Source: Alphaproteobacteria bacterium (GTDB taxonomy: Bacteria; Pseudomonadota; Alphaproteobacteria; UBA11222). From it: a stretch of DNA of 8,681 bases. A model generated the notes under the pieces. The model searched no databases and had not been told where the DNA came from. It saw only the letters and a program-made list of their open reading frames with translations. Each line of letters opens with the position of its first letter. The stretch's first letter is position 1. The stretch is from contig DMKG01000127.1 of the NCBI GenBank assembly GCA_003454415.1, forward strand, positions 350 to 9,030, given 5' to 3'. The translations under genes were made by a program, and so were the position numbers. Positions 6,674-8,681 of the stretch are shown here, piece by piece.

Positions 6674-7156
6674 TCAAACGCGGCGGCGGCGCGAATTGTT
6701 GATGATGCCGGTATCCACGCCCATGAAACCGATCTGTCCTGAAAGCCGCCCATATTCGATCTTGCTGCACCGGTCCATGACGACATCCAGTCCGGCGGCG
6801 CGGGCGCGGGCGGCGGCGGCGGGGTTCCGTACGCCCAACTGCATCCAGACGCATTTGGCCTTGATGGCGATGGCTTCGTCCGTGACCTGTCCGGCGGCGT
6901 CGGAGGCGCGGAAGACATCCACCATGTCGACGGGAAAGGGGATTTCCGCGAGGCTGGCATAGACCTTTTCGCCCAGTATGGTCTGGCCCGTGGCGCGCGG
7001 ATTGACCGGGACGATGCGAAAACCGCGCTTCTGAAGAAACTGCATGACGCTGTAGCTGGGCCGGTTGGGCTCGGGGCTGGCGCCGACCACGGCTATGGTC
7101 TTCGTGGCCTTCAGGATTTTGGAAAGTTTCTCGTCGCTGTATTGCTCGTTTTCCAT
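6674..7156 (-). CDS. CoA-binding domain protein (YccU-type, CoA_binding_2)
   Basis: A soluble protein of 160 residues made of one Rossmann-like CoA-binding domain. TIAVVGASPEPNRPSYSVM (20-38) is the nucleotide-binding loop. VPVNPRATGQTILGEKVY (49-66), VDVFR (79-83), VWMQLGVRNPAAAARARAAG (103-122) and VVMDRCSKIEYGRL (125-138) are all strongly typical of the family. The protein ends in a basic RRRRV tail. The ATG at 7156 has an AGGC-type ribosome site upstream, and the next upstream ATGs are out of frame. It is the first gene of a two-gene unit with metY. Pairing with O-acetylhomoserine sulfhydrylase recurs in Alphaproteobacteria to my knowledge, suggesting a link to methionine or acyl-CoA metabolism. 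The family's biochemical function is not established, and I infer no reaction. Confidence 0.9.
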   Translation of the reverse strand: MENEQYSDEKLSKILKATKTIAVVGASPEPNRPSYSVMQFLQKRGFRIVPVNPRATGQTILGEKVYASLAEIPFPVDMVDVFRASDAAGQVTDEAIAIKAKCVWMQLGVRNPAAAARARAAGLDVVMDRCSKIEYGRLSGQIGFMGVDTGIINNSRRRRV

Positions 7157-7257
7157 TCGGCCTGCCTGTCCATTGTGTCCATGGAAATATTCTGATTAAC
7201 TGTCCCTTACGGATAATAAGGCGTCCGGCTGCGGATTGTCCATAATACAGGGAGAGA

Positions 7258-7860
7258 ATGATGGCGCTGACAATATACGGAATTCCCCAATCGCGCGCCT
7301 TGCGCGTGCTCTGGCTGGCGAAGGAACTGGGCATAGATTACAAGAATGTGCCTATCACCAATACCGGTGGTTCGCGGGAGCCGGACTTTCTGAAAATCAA
7401 TCCTAACGGCCATATTCCGGCGATCGATGACGACGGGGTGGTGTTGTGTGAATCGCTGGCCATCAATCTGTATCTTGCGAAGAAATATGGCGGCGACCTG
7501 CAACCCAAGAATATCGGCGATGAGGGGCGCGCCCTGCAATGGAGCTTCTGGGCCGTGACCGAAGCGGAGGGGCCGGCCCTCACGCTGCTGATGAAGCGGA
7601 TGAACCCGGGCACGCCGGACTCGGAAGTGGCGGCCGCCAATACCAAGCTGGGGGCGGCCCTGAAAGTGCTGGACGGCGCGCTGGCGGGGAAGGACTATCT
7701 TCTGGGTTCAAACTTTTCCATCGCCGATCTGAACGTGGCGGGGGTGCTTTCCTGGCTGCAGATGGCGAAGTTCGATCTGGCGCCCTATCCCAATGTAGCG
7801 GATTGGCTTGGCCGCTGTCTGGGCCGGCCGGCCTTCGCCGCGGCGCGCGGAGGGAAATAG
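7258..7860 (+). CDS. Glutathione S-transferase family protein
   Basis: A cytosolic GST of 200 residues. The N-terminal thioredoxin-like domain has LTIYGIPQSRALRVLWLAKELG (4-25), with Y7 and S12 as candidate catalytic residues. KINPNGHIPAI (46-56) carries the cis-proline P54, and LCESLAINLYLAKKYG (63-78) carries the E65-S66 pair that binds the glutamyl part of glutathione. The helical C-terminal domain has FSIADLNVAGVLSWL (153-167), the usual N-capping box. Two ATG codons stand in tandem; GGAG (7251-7254) is 3 nt from the first and 6 nt from the second (7261), so the second may be the real start. It is divergent from the CoA-binding/metY unit across a 101-bp spacer. The substrate is unknown and the exact GST class is not assignable with confidence. 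Confidence 0.93.
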   Translation: MMALTIYGIPQSRALRVLWLAKELGIDYKNVPITNTGGSREPDFLKINPNGHIPAIDDDGVVLCESLAINLYLAKKYGGDLQPKNIGDEGRALQWSFWAVTEAEGPALTLLMKRMNPGTPDSEVAAANTKLGAALKVLDGALAGKDYLLGSNFSIADLNVAGVLSWLQMAKFDLAPYPNVADWLGRCLGRPAFAAARGGK

Positions 7861-7911
7861 CCCCCGCTACACTATTTCTTTATGGCTTTTGCCATGCTGC
7901 AATCATCGTGG

Positions 7912-7943
7912 CTGGCGTCTGGCGCGATCCGCCCAGACGCCAG
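7912..7943. repeat. Perfect 11-bp inverted repeat downstream of the GST gene
   Basis: CTGGCGTCTGG (7912-7922) and CCAGACGCCAG (7933-7943) are exact complements around a 10-nt loop, CGCGATCCGC, 51 bp after the GST stop. The stem is GC-rich and would be very stable in RNA. No T-run follows in the + direction, so a classical intrinsic terminator is not well supported. It may instead be a Rho-linked 3'-end stabiliser or a REP-like palindrome. No second copy occurs in this window. Confidence 0.6.
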
Positions 7944-8138
7944 GAAATCCCGCTTCAGATCGCGAAGGGGGAGATACGCCTTATCCCTCAATGATCGGCA
8001 TAGTTCTGTCCTGTATTTGCGGCGCGGCAGGCAAGAGCCGATGCATGTTGGCCCTGACTGTCAGAGCGCGGCTCCTCGCCAGATCTCGGGGGCCGGCCTG
8101 CAGCGCCCGGCATGAGGTAAAATAATACCGTATTTTTA

Positions 8139-8204
8139 TCTTATTGAAATATAAGAGTTTTTTTGAAAAACACTTCTTGACTTGCAGCAGAATAATCGCA
8201 TACT
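8139..8204 (+). promoter_or_regulatory. rplM: rplM promoter with AT-rich UP-like element
   Basis: The -35 element TTGACT (8177-8182, five of six consensus positions) and the -10 CATACT (8199-8204, four of six) are 16 bp apart. The start would fall near 8211, giving a leader of about 45 nt. Just upstream, 8139-8175 is strongly AT-rich with T7 (8158-8164) and A5 (8166-8170) runs, as in UP elements of highly expressed ribosomal operons. The T-run also follows a weak TCTTAT/ATAAGA hairpin (8139-8156), so it could double as a poor terminator. Confidence 0.6.
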
Positions 8205-8217
8205 GCGCTCCATTCCG

Positions 8218-8234
8218 GCCCCGTCCTATGGGGC
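8218..8234 (+). promoter_or_regulatory. Small hairpin in the rplM leader
   Basis: GCCCC (8218-8222) and GGGGC (8230-8234) pair perfectly around a 7-nt loop, ending 9 nt before the GGAGAG ribosome site (8244-8249) of rplM. Ribosomal protein leaders often bind their own product, and L13 autoregulation is known in enterobacteria. This short stem does not match any leader I can recognise, so the role is a guess. Confidence 0.3.
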
Positions 8235-8254
8235 AGAGGACTTGGAGAGCGTTC

Positions 8255-8681
8255 ATGAAAACCTATTCGGCGAAAGCGCTGGAAATCGACAAGAAATGGC
8301 TGCTGGTTGACGCTGAAGGCGCGGTGCTCGGCCGGCTGGCCAGCTTCATCGCCATGCGTCTGCGTGGTAAGCACAAGGCCACCTATACCCCGCATCTGGA
8401 TTGCGGCGACAATATCATCGTCATCAATGCGCGGAAGGTGCGGTTGACGGGCAACAAGCTGCGGGACAAGAAATTCCACTATCACACCGGCCATCCGGGC
8501 GGCATCAAGGAGCGGATTGCAGGTCATACTCTGGCGGGCGCCCATCCCGAGCGTCTGCTGTCCAAGGCGGTCCAGCGCATGCTGCCCCATGGCCCCCTTG
8601 GCCGTCAGCAGTTGAGCAATCTGCGCATTTATGCGGATGCGGAGCATCCCCATGCCGCGCAGGCGCCACAACAGGTGGATT
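8255..8681 (+). CDS. rplM: 50S ribosomal protein L13, 3' end cut off by the window
   Basis: L13 is an early-assembling protein of the large ribosomal subunit. The visible 142 residues begin [20 protein letters not shown], the usual alphaproteobacterial start, and include [19 protein letters not shown] (26-44), [11 protein letters not shown] (77-87) and the L13 signature [21 protein letters not shown] (split as 106-115 and 116-126). The alphaproteobacterial protein is about 154-160 residues, so about 12-18 are missing past the edge. GGAGAG (8244-8249) stands 5 nt before the ATG. rpsI (S9) is expected directly downstream, outside the window. The identification is certain. Confidence 0.98.
   Translation, partial: MKTYSAKALEIDKKWLLVDAEGAVLGRLASFIAMRLRGKHKATYTPHLDCGDNIIVINARKVRLTGNKLRDKKFHYHTGHPGGIKERIAGHTLAGAHPERLLSKAVQRMLPHGPLGRQQLSNLRIYADAEHPHAAQAPQQVD

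Larger units (their letters stand above)
7861..8254. other. 394-bp non-coding stretch between the GST gene and rplM
   Basis: No reading frame here has a convincing start, ribosome site and family-like protein; short open frames on both strands read as arginine-rich or low-quality shadow sequence. From left to right it holds a small ATGGC/GCCAT hairpin (7882-7895), a perfect 11-bp inverted repeat (7912-7943), featureless GC-rich DNA to about 8115, an abruptly AT-rich block (8116-8175), and the rplM promoter and leader. No tRNA-like fold was seen. Confidence 0.7.

Noticed and set aside
7241..7246. CATAAT as a -10 element for the GST gene
   Set aside because: It matches five of six consensus positions, but the DNA about 17 bp upstream (AAGGCG) is not a -35, and it lies only 12 bp from the start codon region. 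I could not support a promoter.
7157..7257. SAM-II riboswitch or other methionine riboswitch upstream of the CoA-binding/metY unit
   Set aside because: The 101-bp spacer shows only tiny stems (TCCG/CGGA) and no pseudoknot core I can recognise. A covariance search would settle this.
6663..7334. Continuous open frame extending metY upstream by more than 200 codons
   Set aside because: The extension is antisense-free but lies out of frame over the well-supported CoA-binding gene, is rich in Arg/Gly/His as GC-rich shadow frames are, and the family N-terminus with a good ribosome site begins at 6662.
7981..8256. 91-codon minus-strand frame and a 77-codon plus-strand frame (7882-8115) in the GST-rplM gap
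   Set aside because: Neither has a convincing ribosome site or family-like sequence. The first runs through the rplM promoter and leader, and the second overlaps the inverted repeat.

Overview
The window reads as ordinary alphaproteobacterial chromosome with moderate to high GC. Three things support this: purC lies divergent to a DUF1476 gene (zeta-type F1-ATPase inhibitor, a family typical of Alphaproteobacteria), the L13 sequence has alphaproteobacterial character, and most genes carry strong Shine-Dalgarno sequences. I cannot name the genus. There is no tRNA, rRNA, CRISPR array, transposase or phage gene.

Left part (1-1075): the 5' part of purC runs leftward off the edge. A 223-bp divergent spacer follows, then the gene for the small ATPase-inhibitor-like protein. 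The spacer holds an AT-rich promoter-like zone and a short hairpin with a T-run just before the ribosome binding site.

Centre (1136-5387, + strand): four tightly coupled genes encode an MscS-family mechanosensitive channel, an atypical SDR/NAD(P)-binding protein, an MBOAT O-acyltransferase of the AlgI/DltB type, and a membrane-anchored SGNH-hydrolase-like protein. Successive pairs overlap by 4, 17 and 26 nt, which implies translational coupling. The MBOAT and SGNH proteins together look like a membrane-crossing acyl transfer pair, as in AlgI/AlgJ-AlgX, DltB/DltD and PatA/PatB, that modifies some envelope polymer. No glycosyltransferase or polymer synthase lies in the window, so the acceptor is unknown. 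The attached SDR and MscS genes make this the most interesting locus here.

Right-centre (5388-7156, - strand): a two-gene unit encodes a small CoA-binding protein (YccU type) and, 11 bp downstream, a PLP-dependent O-acetylhomoserine sulfhydrylase (metY) for methionine/homocysteine synthesis. The metY stop codon directly abuts the stop codon of the convergent SGNH gene, with no base between them.

Right end (7258-8681, + strand): a glutathione S-transferase family gene is followed by a 394-bp non-coding stretch and then rplM (ribosomal protein L13), cut off by the window edge about a dozen codons before its expected end. The non-coding stretch contains a perfect 11-bp inverted repeat, an AT-rich block resembling an UP element, a -35/-10 promoter and a small leader hairpin.
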